DNA of 64,000 bases, taken from Cercis canadensis. Its lineage: Eukaryota; Streptophyta; Magnoliopsida; Fabales; Fabaceae. The notes under the pieces were generated by a model that made no database searches, had not been told where the DNA came from, and saw only the letters and a list, made by a program, of their open reading frames with translations. The position numbers and the translations under genes are program-made. The stretch lies in NCBI GenBank assembly GCA_003255065.1, contig QAOA01001104.1, positions 26,434 to 90,433 of the forward strand. Reading direction: 5' to 3'. Below are positions 36,470 to 47,901 of this stretch, in pieces; position 1 is the first letter of the stretch, and every line of letters starts with the position of its first letter.

Positions 36470-36600
36470 GATTATGTCACCTACCTTGCCAAGCACACCT
36501 CAACTCCATTGATAGATTCATTATCTACACAAATAGTAGTCTTCTTGGATGAGTATGCCTCTTCATTGCTATTCTTACAGGATGAAGGAACCTCTTTACA
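36470..36600 (-). pseudogene. Degenerate copy of the unknown exon at 45250-45345
   Basis: On the minus strand it matches the exon at 45250-45345 (NSNEEAYSSKK, then DNESINGVE), but two bases are missing before the donor, which shifts the frame. A plus-strand open frame over the same bases is a shadow. Confidence 0.6.
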
Positions 36601-36635
36601 AAATCTAATATTTTCCTTTGATTGAAGTGGTATAC

Positions 36636-37218
36636 CAGTGTCTTAAAAATCGGACCGGACTGGGCAGTTCGACCTATCCAACCGATGCCTAGTCTAAATT
36701 TTAGTTTGGTTAGGGGGTCAAACCTCTATGGTGGTTAAACCGGTGTGAATTGGTATGAACTGGTATGAACCTGTGAACCGATACCAATTTTACATAACCG
36801 GGTGGTTCACTCAAAAAAAAAAATCAATTTTTTTCAAAACTGTGTTGTTTTGGATCAAAATCTGCAAATTTTAGACACCCAAAAGATTTGAACTCCCTTC
36901 TTTTCTTTTGTAATTAAATTTGCATTATAATTTACTTATTCTCATTTGGATTGTATAATAGGTGAATATTGACCATAATATGATTCAAACCCTTCTTCCA
37001 AGAAAGGGAAAAGACTTTTACCGTTAGGCCAACTTTAATTTTATTACTAAATTTGCATAAAAATATATTTATTATAACTTTGGTTATCCAATAGATATAA
37101 TGAATATTATATTTATGACATCATCTGGTCCGACCATTTAGTCCAATCTATTGGACCAGTTTAACCAATGCTCATCTTCTAAAATAGTTCATTCACCGGT
37201 TTAATTTTTAAGACACTG
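36636..37218. mobile_element. hAT-type MITE with 8-bp target duplication
   Basis: Terminal inverted repeats begin CAGTGTCTTAAAAAT at both ends. Flanks are TGGTATAC (36628-36635) and TGGTATAG (37219-37226), an 8-bp duplication with one mismatch, as for hAT elements. No transposase frame is visible. The paralogous segment at about 45385-45400 lacks it. Confidence 0.88.
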
Positions 37219-37226
37219 TGGTATAG

Positions 37227-37744
37227 GATTACTAGTAGTAAAATCTGAAACTGGCCCAAGAGTATGCTTTTCCTTCATTAATAAACCTTTCAGTTTTAGA
37301 ACCATATATTCCGAGATCTCTTGTCGATGGCCATCAGACTTTTTAGCAGAATGAGACAAAGCAGTCATATTAAGGTTAATTTTTTTTTCTACCTTTAATT
37401 CTCCTCGTAGTTACCCTTCAAGATATGTTTTGATATTCAATTTCATATATTAATGTTAATATTTGTAGATAATTCCCTAAACCCACAGGCACTGAACTTG
37501 GACTTGTCTTTATTTGTGATATTTTCTGATGAATTCTCACTTGACTAGTATTTGCTGCTGGTATGCCTGCCTAAATCCTTCTATTATTAATGAGTGTATT
37601 GATGCATTCTCATCTGAATATTAGAGAAACTTCCTGTATGTTCATTGTATGGGTGGGTTAAAAAAACTTCTATCATTAATACGAATTATGGTTTGTGTTT
37701 CATTTGATAGTCTTTAATGCTTTGTTGAGTCCTCGTTGATGTAT
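37227..37744. other. No gene recognised
   Basis: AT-rich; its first part continues the segment shared with 45400-45640. Confidence 0.45.
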
Positions 37745-38553
37745 TTTAAGGTACTAAATAAAATGCCTGTGAAAGGCAGTAAAAATTCACATGAATTTCA
37801 ATGGAAAAATACAAGTATTTTTGCTTTAGTTTAGTATCATAAGATTCTCTGAAATGTTTATTAAAATGTTGACAATAGTTGAGTTGATGAGTGACTATCA
37901 GTCTTTCTTGAAGCTAAGATAAGGCTGGCTCCTGGAGAGCACTCTTTCTCATTTGGCTAATTCAACAAAGGAAAATTGCTAATAAATCATTTGAATGCCT
38001 AAAAGAACTTGAAGACAATTTGTCAACTTTTTAATTCATTTAAATTCTGATTTGAGATCGATGAACTTTAATGTTGATTAAGATTGTTAGCATTTTGATG
38101 AGAATGATTAGAAATTGTTATATTTTTTATTGCTCTGTCCTTATGGTTAGAAATGGCATTTTGACATACATTCCCCTTTCCCATTTTTTAGATGGATACC
38201 TGTCTTCTTTCAAGCATTACAACAAAAATCATATTTACTATGCTCATTTGCATGTGCTAAGATGCTCTTATATATAACTACGATTATCTCTAAAAGGTTC
38301 AGATATTTGGTAAACATAAAACTTTAGTAGTAGCTTATTACAATAACAAAAAGGAAGCAAAGCAAGAGATTAACATAACATAAACTAACCTAACATTCCA
38401 TGACATTACATAACATAAAAGAACAGAACTGCTAGACTAGTTGGAGACATGATTGAGTGTAGCCTACTATGAGAAGCTAAATGACCCAGGGAAAATAGGA
38501 AGCTAAAATCACAAGGATTAATGGTATCCCACACATGATATCTTGTAGGTAAA

Positions 38554-39187
38554 TCAATTATTCTGTTTCTTTAGCTCCTGCAACATAACTTCAACCATTT
38601 CACTAGTTAGAGGCTTCTCAAAGCATTGGTCCAAACCTGCAGTTATAAACTCATCCCTTTCAAAGACATCAGCAAGCGAAGTAACACCCACAATCATGCT
38701 TTTCACACCCATAGCACGCAGTTCTTTGGTTGCCTATCATGACAAAAAATTTCTTTTCAGCCAATAATTAATATGTAACTATACTAAATAACATAATCTT
38801 CTCATAAAATCCGTAAGTTATTTGCATTTAAATGACTGATTTTAGAAGTAACATGTGTGTCTATGTGAGTAGTACCTCAGCACCATCCATGACGGGCATT
38901 TCTTTGTCCATTAAAATTACATCAAAGTATGCCCCAGCATGATATAAATCCACAGCAGCCTTCCCATTAGCAACTACTTTTGCTTCCATGTTAAATTTTC
39001 CTTCAAGCATTCTTTTGTGGATCAAACGAGTACTACTATTATCATCCACAACCAGTGCTGAAATTTTTGGCTCCCCAATGGCCAAGTTTTCAATAGCATT
39101 AACCATTGTTTCATCAACTTTTTCCAAGCTCTTCAAGCTAGATGAACCAGGTCCATGCTCCACTAATTGTTGTCTCTGATATTCCAT
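38554..39187 (-). CDS. Type-C response regulator, ARR22/ARR24-like, copy C
   Basis: Two exons, 39187-38876 and 38733-38554, joined by a 142-bp GT/AG intron (GAG|GTACTA, TGATAG|GCA), give 163 residues. The receiver domain is complete: LVVDDN with Asp 48-49, phospho-acceptor Asp 94 in ILMDKEMP, Thr 122 in VGVTS and Lys 144 in FEKPLT. The first ~40 residues are a Ser/Glu-rich lead. There is no output domain, so a role in the multistep His-Asp phosphorelay through phosphotransfer proteins is inferred from ARR22-type relatives. An in-frame TAA upstream supports this start. This is the best-preserved of the three copies, and its leader and TATA region are uninterrupted. Confidence 0.9.
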
Positions 39188-39685
39188 CTGGTCTATTCCT
39201 CTACTGATTTAAACAAGAAAACAAGAAATTAAATGATGATTTATCAAAGGATTGCATTATGCAAAGACCACAAAAATATATAAGCAATGTTATGTATAAG
39301 AGAACAAAATCTCAATAAACTATGCATATATGTTTTATATGCTAACAATCATGAGATAACAAATCCTAAGGGATTCTATGCCTTGCTAGCCTTATTACAT
39401 TCACTCATTCTCCGTGAACCAATACTTCATTGAAGGAGATATACACAATACATCATCTAATGGTTACTCCATGGTTGAATATGCATTATCTTCGTAGCTA
39501 CAAAGGATAAATGACGAATGAAAACCAAAACTGACTAATTCGAAATATAGTTCTACATACGAAAAACAAGAGGAAGAAGATGATGATTAGCGAAGAAAAG
39601 ATGCCGAGAAGAAAGCTCTAACTACTCGCTAACTCAAATTGAGTGAGTGTTCCTTGTGAATGGTGCATCAACCCCTTGAATCAAC

Positions 39686-39696
39686 TATATAAATAC
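39686..39696 (-). promoter_or_regulatory. Presumed TATA region of response regulator C
   Basis: TATTTATATAG on the minus strand about 500 bp before the start codon, conserved with copies A and B. A long leader or a leader intron is implied. Confidence 0.4.
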
Positions 39697-40071
39697 CAAA
39701 TAGAAGTTGTGAGAATCCTTGCAAAACAAAGTGCTAAAGTGAAAGATGTGAAAGTTTGAGATGTTGCTTGATTTTCTTCTTAATATGGAGCAAATTTTGA
39801 GATTCAAAAAATCTAAAAAAATCTTGTTTTTTCTGATGCTGATAATCTTAATATTAATTTCATCATCTAATTAGATACGAAATAATTAATTTTTTATAAA
39901 TATTCAAATACAATCTGACATGTAGATCTTCTAAGTAATTTTATCTATCCATTAAATTAGTTTCTTTTTAGTGTGTAAAATTAGGCACTTCTCAAAATGT
40001 ATCAGATTACACATTTAAATTTTCAATTTATTAATTTTTCAAAAAGTATTTACCAAGTAATATTTTTTATT

Positions 40072-40449
40072 GCTATTAAGTATAACATCAGACTCACTAG
40101 TCAATACAAAAGTGATAACTATACTACAAACAAACTTGATAACTAAAATTGTCTATGCCATTTATTTTCATTAACACATATCTAAACCCAATAAAATACA
40201 CGGTATAAATCATCTTAATAGTTAGTTATTTTGTGGTATAGATGTAGTATTGAATAATTAGTCATAAAATATTACTAAAATCATATAATATAACCTTTTC
40301 AAAAGATTAGGTTTAATATGATGACAAGCCTAAAAGTATTGGATTCAAGTCAACATAGTAACCCAAATGTCAAAACAAAGAAGAGTAAGTCAAAGATTCA
40401 GCAGAAAAACTTTATTTCTTTAAATCTCTCGATCTCTTTTTCTTCTTCT

Positions 40450-40489
<40 letters not shown>

Positions 40490-41340
40490 TTTTCCATCAA
40501 ATATTACATATGCGTATATCATTATTCTAATTACGGTACTTACTATAAATCACTTGTTTAATTTATATCCACGTTGTTTCATTTATGTTCAACCTAATGA
40601 TAGAAACTTGAGCCTTACCTAAGAGTAAGAAAACTTTCAGGTTTTACCCTATTAGTGAGTTTTCAATGTTACTTTAGTTTTAGACATCGCACTCTTCCCA
40701 ATCATATGAATTACTTACCCTATGAATTAGCTATTAAGTATAACATCAGACTCACTAGTCAATACCAAAAGTGATATCCATACCACAAACAAACTTGATA
40801 ACTAAAATTGTCTATGCCATTTATTTTCATTAACACATATCTGAACTCAATAAAATACACGGTGTAAATCGTCTTAATAGTTAGTTATGTTTGTGGTATA
40901 GGTGTAGTATTGAATAATTAGCCATAAAATATTGATAAAATCATATAATTTAACCTTTCCAAAAGATTAGGTTTAATATGATGACAAGCCTAAAAGTATT
41001 GGATTCAAGTCAATTTAGTAACCCAAAGGTCAAAACAAAGAAGAGTACGTCAAAGATTCAACAGAGAAACTTTATTTCTTTAAATCTCTCGATCTCTTCT
41101 TCTTCTTTCTTTCTTTCTCTTTCTTTTTTCCATCAAATATTACACATGTGTATATCATTATTCTAATTATGGTACTTACTATAAATCACTTGTTTTATAT
41201 CCACGTTGTTTCATTTCTGTTCAACCTAATGACAGAAACTTGAGCCTTACCTAAGAGTGAGAAAATTTTCAGGTTTTACCCTATTAGTGAGTTTTCAATG
41301 TTACTACCACTTAAAAATAGTCATATGAATTAGTTTTAGA
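40072..41340 (+). repeat. Local tandem duplication, ~657-bp unit, with microsatellites
   Basis: GCTATTAAGTATAACATCAG starts both 40072 and 40729, and the units stay collinear to about 41340. The first contains a (TTTC)n run at about 40450-40490, shorter in the second unit. A (CT)n run follows at about 41361-41396. Short open frames at the same place in both units are products of the duplication. Confidence 0.85.
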
Positions 41341-41361
41341 CATCGCACTCTTCCCATTCAT

Positions 41362-41402
<41 letters not shown>

Positions 41403-41934
41403 TATATATTATGGTAAGATCGTAAGTTTTTTCAAGTGGAAAAAATCATGTTTTAGATCTTTCTTACATCGGAGCACACACTACAAAATAAAGGGGGTTT
41501 TCTCACCAACAAAGTCTGTGAAAATGGAGGAAAAGTTTGTGAGAAACACAGTTATCACAAAATTTCTCACAGACTTCAAGGCAAGAGAAAAATAGGCGTG
41601 ACAAAAGGTTTTTCTCGGATTAATACATCCATGAGAAACTTCTCACGGCGTTTCTCACGGATAAACATTTATTGCTCGTGAGATCTCATGTGTAAGTCGT
41701 AGAGTTTCTCACGGATTTGGTACATGAGAAATTTCTCATAGACATATATCCGAGAGAAATTTTATGATAAATTTGTTTTTTTTTACTTTATTTTTGTCTC
41801 AAATGACTATTTATTTTTTCTAAACATTTAATCAAATTATTAATCAAAACGAAATGAAATATAATAAAATTTTATTAATAAAATTGAATTACAATAAAAA
41901 AAAAAAGTAAATGTACAATATAAAGCCCAAAGCC

Positions 41935-43511
41935 CTATTCATTGTCGTCTGCCTCCAATTCCTTAGCTGAGTCATCATGATCATCAACGGGGAGTTATAG
42001 CGCCGAACCAGATGGCGCACCTTGGCGTTGCTGCAATAGGTGGCCCAACATAGCTACAAGTTCCTCTGTGGATGTGCAGTTGGCCTCCAATATGTCGACC
42101 TCTAGGCGGAGGCAATCCAACTCCTAGACTTTCTGCCTAAAGTCTGCCATCTCGGACATCATCTCTAACATCCGAGGATCTAGCTATTGGGAGGGCTGGG
42201 TAGGCTGTGAATGGGCAAAGTCCAATACACCGGCCTCAGAGCCCATGCCATAAAACCGTCCCTTCTTGTTCTTGCTGCCAATGACATCGAGCTATAGCCC
42301 GGTATCATCAACAAAAGACAAAGAGGACTAGGCCTAGCTCTCATACTAGCACCTCTCAAACTCAGTCTGCATAGATAAAAGAATTAAGTTAATAGAAAAT
42401 ACATATACATAAACCCTAATTGACGTAAAGACTAAAGAACTTCAAAAATACTTATATAAGTGGACTGAGCCTATTGATGAATCTTGCCCTTACTAGAGCT
42501 ATGTTGGAGGTGACGAAAGACCTCTAGTGCATTGGGCTCTCTCCCCAACTCCTTCGTTTATATAAAACTTCAATTGTCAATAAACATAAATTGACATAAC
42601 TTTTAAACATATCTAAACTTTAACAATGTTATTAAATTAAAAAATTTACCAGCCTCCGTTTGTGTTCGAAGACAATTATTGAGCCACCCTTGTGATAGGC
42701 TTGCCCCAGGTCCAATGAACATTTCTTCTCATTCCTCTCAGAGATGGCCTTTTACTGCCCAGAGACCCATTTGCCCCTCATCTTGAAGGCCTCCAAAACA
42801 ACAGGCGACATTCATTCGCCCCTCATCTTCCTGATCCTAATGTTTCAAAAAGAGGCGTGAAGGTTGTCAAAATACTTTGAGAGCTAGATCTTAAGAATCT
42901 AGCTCTCATGTTGAGGGTCTCAGATACATTTCATCTACATTAGAAAATATAAGATCAATGTTAGTAAATATGCATACAAACTAGTTTAGAATAAAGTAAA
43001 ATTAAATAAGATGAAAATTTTACCTTAAACTCTATCCACCAGAGTTCCTTCACCTCATTAGGAATTAAGGTGAAGTCCAACCAGTGCTACTCAAACTTCG
43101 ATTTGTAAATAGTCGAAAAGTAGTTAATGGGCTCCTTGGAAGGCATAAAGCTGCACAAAAAGAATAAATAATTAAGTATTAGAAATAATAAACCATAAAT
43201 CTTAAAAAAAAATTCATTGTTAAGTATTAGAATTAACTTACTCCTTTCTCCCATGTGGTACAATCCACAACCGACCATCTCGCTCTTGGGAGCTCGACTG
43301 TGGTGAGTCCACAATTGTCAGACTCACATTCAACGACCCTCCAATAGTCGATGATGCGAAGCCTAAGGTGGCAGCTCTTGAGAACCCCTCATGCATCGTA
43401 GTAAGTGATAGTGTGTGCACCAAACCCCGGGGGTCGGTATAAACAAAGGCAAGGTCGAGCAATAGCCTTGCCTTTGTTCCTCCTGGATGGGTGCTCAGTT
43501 GCCATAGATGA
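41935..43511 (-). pseudogene. En/Spm (Ptta-type) transposase relic
   Basis: On the minus strand, blocks are separated by likely introns. The first (43500-43245) runs into a GRLWIVPHG phrase. A second near 43145-43025 has FMPSKEPINYFSTIYKS and NEVKELWWIEFK. A third near 42905-42670 holds the RARFLRSSSQ and RVAQ region. A fourth near 42550-42480 carries the ELGREPNALEVFRHL motif, typical of the plant Ptta/En/Spm transposase family. The tail near 42160-41960 is leucine-rich and probably coiled. Stops interrupt several blocks. Confidence 0.68.
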
Positions 43512-43610
43512 ATGCCTCAGCTGGTCTACCATCTGTTATACAATATAAATATTATGAAAGGAAATAATTAGTACAATAAAATCACTAACTCCTAAATCAA
43601 CAAACCCAAA

Positions 43611-43850
43611 AATTTAACTTTTAAGCCTTAAACTCTAAACCCTAAACCATTAAACCTAAATGTCAAATCCTAAAACTCTAAACTCCTAACTCTGAATCCT
43701 AAACCCCAAAACCTAAAACCCAAAACACCTAAAATCTTAAACCTCTAACCCTGAATCCTAAAACCTTAAATCCTAAATCACTAATCCCCCCAATCCTAAA
43801 TCATTAAACTCCCAAACCCTAAACCCTAAACTAAAATTGGGTAGAATCTC
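43611..43850. repeat. Degenerate telomere-like CCCTAAA tract inside the CACTA element
   Basis: Many AAACCCTAAA, CTAAACCCTAAACC and variant units (AATCCTAAA, AAACTCTAAA) run for about 240 bp; the cleanest stretches are near 43634 and 43815-43830. This is the plant telomere heptamer in decayed form. Confidence 0.8.
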
Positions 43851-44880
43851 CCCTAAAACTTGTACAATGCAAAAATTATAAATTTCACATAATTACGTAC
43901 CTAAGACAATCAGAATTCCTTATTAAATCAATACAATAAAGTTACCTAAAATAGTCAAAATTCTAATAAATTGTACAACATTCCAAAAATCCAAAAAATA
44001 GCACAATCATTCTACACAATTCATACAACAAAAACCTAACAAAATTTAAAGCAAAATTAAGCCAACAGAAATCAAAATTAAGCAAAGCTAAATACCCAAG
44101 AATTCAACATAAATTAAGCCAACAAAAATCACAAATACATATAACAAAAATAAGAATCAAATCCTCATCAATTAAGCCAACAAAAATCAAAATCAATTCT
44201 TTAAATTCTAAAACATCCAAAAATTTCTTTAAAAAAATAGCTATGTTATTCTACACAACTCATACAACAAAAGTTCTAAGAAAATTTGTCAAAAAAATCA
44301 CAAGCCAAAGTAAAGAATCTAATTTGTAGAAATTGATACAAAAATAAACTTCAAATTGGTATAAATATGCATACCTCTATTCCAAAGCAAATATATGTAG
44401 CTTGAAGGTAGTTGACACCGCCATAAAATTGCTCAGAGGGCTGGAAAAAAGGAAGCTAAGGAGAGAAACTGATGTGAGGAAAGGGAAAATGAAGTTCAAA
44501 ATGAAGAATGTGAGCTGTGTGGGTTGCAAATAATTCCATATTTCTAACGGAATTTTTCACGGATATTATCCATGAGAAATAAACCTAAAATTCAAATTTT
44601 AAGTAAAATGAGGAGCATCAAGTTCTCACAAAATTTCTCACAGAATTTATCATGAAATGAGTTATCCATGTAAAATTTAATGACAATTTGATTTTTCTCA
44701 CGGACATTGTCCATGAGAACACTTGCCATATTAATGTGACGGTTGGGATGCCGTTTCTCACAAATTTTCTCATGGGCTTAACAGTCACAATCCGTGAGAA
44801 AATTCATGAGCAATTGAAAAATTTTCTCACAAAATTTTGTTTCGTGAGTAAAAAAGTTTTTTTCTTGTAGTGACAACGTG

Positions 44881-45345
44881 TTAGAAAAACAGAGGGGAGT
44901 ACAAGGCAGTATCAATCTCTAAACACTTTCTCTGATTGGAACCTTTTCTCTTAGGCATTGCATTATTGCTAGTCATAGGAGGCAAAGAGTTACCACACTT
45001 GCTATTTTTCTCTTGTGAGCCAACCTTTTCATTGTAGTGACATTGCTGCCTATCATTGTCATTGAGTTTGAGTAAGAGGAATGCTATTTGGCCAGCAAAA
45101 TTTTCCCAAAATTCAAGTGTGATTGTTAGATAAAACAAAGTGTAAGGACCACATATTCATCCAAAGGTGGTTATAAATCCAACTCAGTTGACAACAAATT
45201 TGTTAAGACAAAATCTGACTTCCTAACATTTTCCATCAACTAATTCACATACCTTGCCAAGCACACCTTCAACTCCATTGATAGATTCATCATCTATACA
45301 ACTTTCAGTCTCCTTGGAAGAGTAAGCCTCTTGATTGCTATTCTT
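44881..45345 (-). pseudogene. Unrecognised exon pair next to the CACTA insertion
   Basis: At about 45345-45250 the minus strand encodes SNQEAYSSKETESCIDDESI and then NGVEGVLGK, ending at a strong donor (AAG|GTATGTG). Downstream, a 258-bp open stretch (45138-44881) ends in a stop nine bases from the CACTA element and contains KVGSQEKNSKCGNSLPPM and KRKGSNQRKCLEI. Composition and splice site suggest real exons of an old gene, but I do not recognise the family. The first exon has a broken duplicate at 36470-36600. Confidence 0.4.
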
Positions 45346-45817
45346 ATAGAATGAAGGAACCTTAATAACTAATCTTTTCCTTTCGTTGAAGTGGTATATA
45401 GGGTCACCAATACTAGAATCTCAAATCCACCCACCATTTGTAAAAGTTACCAGGAGTAGTCTAATAGTAAAAGATTTGGGTAATTTGCAAAAGATTAGAG
45501 CTGGTTCTTATCGTCATAATGACATCTAACCAAACAAATTCGTCATTTGTAGAACTATAGATTCCAAGATCTCTTGTCAATAGGCATCAATTCTTTTAGC
45601 AAACAAAGCAAGTATATTAATGTTAACTTTTTCTCTATCTATCTCAATCCTTCTCTCAATTTGATCTACCTTAAGCCAAGGACCAAGAACTTCTGTTCCA
45701 TGATTTTGTCCCAATTCATCTAATATATGAATAACAATGTTTTGTGATTTTCTTCAAGTACAAATAAGCTCTTATAGGTTACCCAAAAAAAAAAACAAAA
45801 CAAAAGCTATCTACAAA

Positions 45818-46290
45818 GCAGTGCTTTAAAAACTAGACTAGTGAGCGAACTATTTTAGAGGATGAGTACCGATTGGACCAAATGGTCGAATCAGATGATT
45901 TCATAAATATAAATTTTATATAAATATAATATTTAATGTGCCTATTATATAACCTAACTTATAATAAATATAATTTTATGCATAAATTGGCTTAATTAGT
46001 GGCAAATATATTTTCCCTTCCTTAGAAGAAGGGTTTGAATCCTCTTGTGTCCAAGATTTACCTATTATCCAATCTAAATGAGAGTAAGTAAATTATAATG
46101 TAAATTTATTCATAAAAGATATATTGGTTTGGTGGTACATATATCTTATCCCCTAAAGGAAGAGGGTTTGAATCCTTTAGGTGACAATTTTGGAAAAAAA
46201 AAAAAAACATAAAAATTTCAGTGAATTGTCCAATTATTTAAAACCGGCCAAGTTCACACGGATTTTTACCTGTTTAAAATTCATGGTCAA
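45818..46290. mobile_element. Second hAT-MITE copy, inverted and truncated
   Basis: Starts CAGTGCTTTAAAAAC and follows, in reverse, the right end of the element at 36636-37218 (GAACTATTTTAGAGGATGAG, then GACCAAATGGTCG). The far terminus is diverged or lost near 46290. Confidence 0.75.
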
Positions 46291-46700
46291 ACTACAAAGT
46301 TTGATTGTGAGTTCTCTATAAAAATTGCATATTGTTTAGACTTATATATATTATGTAACATACTTTCTTTTGCTAATATATATTTTGTAACAGTAGCACA
46401 AGTATAACTAATATGAGATAATATGATCTAAATAAATGTATAATAAGTATTTTTCTATAAATTTTCAGATTCTTTGTAATGAATTGCTTGTATTACTTTG
46501 CACACGTATTCACGCACGTACACACCAACTACCTCCAGTTGACCCCATTCAATTTAACAATTTGAATGGCCTATTGGGCCCAAATTGAAAGAAAAGGTCT
46601 AACGTTAAAGCTACTTGGGCCCAATAACAAGACTGTAACCATTTATATACAAGAGAAGAAAAAAAAAACACACTTAGATAACATGTACCATGTTGCATGC

Positions 46701-46703
<3 letters not shown>

Positions 46704-46744
<41 letters not shown>
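46704..46744. repeat. (TA)n microsatellite
   Basis: About 20 perfect TA units. Confidence 0.95.
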
Positions 46745-46748
<4 letters not shown>

Positions 46749-46752
46749 AAGT

Positions 46753-46880
46753 TTAGGGTGAGAAGGTTAAGATATAAGCAACAAGTCTCAATGAGAACTT
46801 ATAGTGGTACTTATAAATTATTTATCAAATGGGAACTACTCGCAGTGAAATTTGAATTTAGGCTTACAAGCAAAGTAATT
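46753..46880 (+). repeat. Dispersed repeat, related to 49668-49800
   Basis: Both stretches share the order AGTCTCA-TGA, AGT-GGTACTTA-AAATT, AGTGAAATTTGAA-ttagg-cTTACAA. No mobile structure is clear. The sequence up to 47451 holds no recognised gene. Confidence 0.45.
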
Positions 46881-47460
46881 TGATCATTTCTAATTGAATC
46901 AATCTCATTAACTTTTTTGTTTTAACAATAAGAATTAATATCCTGATGCTAGATAAAAATAAACTATCATGTACTTCACTTTAACAAATATTATACTTAG
47001 CAACAAAAATACTGAGAAGTCGACCTTTTCACATACTTTAACTGTTATTTACTTGAATTATTTTATGTTCCCCGATCATAGCTTCTAATAAACTAAGAAT
47101 GTAAAAGATAGAAAGTATAATCAGCATATAGACACTTATTTTTGGTCCATAAGGCATAGGCATACTCTCTATGTTTAATACTACTATTTGCACACTAATT
47201 AAATTCACACTGTACATATTTAGAAAAATCTTGACTTAAAAGAAAAAATAAAATAAGTGGGTTCAATTACGTTCATATTCTACTAATTATGATAGAATGA
47301 GATAAATGTAATTTTAATTAGTTTATTAATAGCAATTACTCCATTATTTATACCCACATATGAACTGGAAATGGACAAATTAATAAAGTGTCAACATATT
47401 TGACATTTGACTGACTAATGGCATCTTAGTACAATGGACAACTCAATTAGATAATATTTA

Positions 47461-47876
47461 GGGAAAAGTCCTAAAAACCCCTTTGAACTATGCTCTTATT
47501 GCACTTTACCTCCCATGCTTCAAAAACGTAGGAAAGACCTCATTGAACTTTCAAAATGTGCACTTTACCCCCATGACCCTAACGTCCGTCCATTAATAGA
47601 CGGAAGAAGGGATTTGAAAATTATAATTTGACCTCAAAACTCTTTGAATATTACTTTTTGACCCTATTTTTTATAAATTTATTTTCATTTATACCCTTAT
47701 AAAATTACACTATGGCCCAAATTAATCACATTATATGTACATTAATGGACGGACGTCAGGGTCGGGGGGTAAAGTGCACATTTTGAAAGTTCAAGGAGGT
47801 CTTTTCTACGTTTTTAAAGCATTTGGGGTAAAGTGCAATAAGAGCATAATTGAAGGAGGTTTTTAAGACTTTTCCC
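47461..47876. mobile_element. MULE-type MITE with long inverted repeats and 9-bp target duplication
   Basis: Flanked by perfect TAATATTTA at 47452-47460 and 47877-47885. Ends are GGGAAAAGTCCT and its inverse, with arms of about 130 bp (GCACTTTACC, CCATTAAT.GACGGA blocks) around an A/T-rich core. A 9-bp duplication plus long arms point to Mutator. No coding capacity. Confidence 0.92.
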
Positions 47877-47901
47877 TAATATTTATTTAGGGTTTAGGCC
47901 T

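Larger units (their letters stand above)
37745..40720. repeat. Segmental duplication, copy C (contains response regulator C)
   Basis: Same order and orientation as copy A at 25840-29880, without the solo LTR. Its right end runs into the local tandem duplication at 40072-41340. Confidence 0.85.
41479..44872 (-). mobile_element. CACTA (En/Spm) transposon, complete ends, non-autonomous
   Basis: Ends are CACTACAAAATAAAGG at 41479 and, inverted, CACTACAAGAAAAAAAC at 44872. The 3-bp target duplication ACA lies at 41476-41478 and 44873-44875. Subterminal regions (about 250-350 bp each) are packed with a TTTCTCACGG/CCGTGAGAAA-type motif in both orientations, the expected transposase-binding arrangement. 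Total length is 3394 bp. The internal transposase-like gene is decayed and no TnpD-type catalytic domain is seen, so movement would need help from another copy. Confidence 0.93.

Noticed and set aside
36368..36625. 85-codon plus-strand open frame
   Set aside because: The opposite strand matches an exon duplicated at 45250-45345, so the plus frame is a shadow.
40318..41166. Two similar short frames starting MMTSLKVLDSSQ
   Set aside because: They are copies created by the 657-bp tandem duplication, end in microsatellite-coded Ser/Phe runs, and have no domain.
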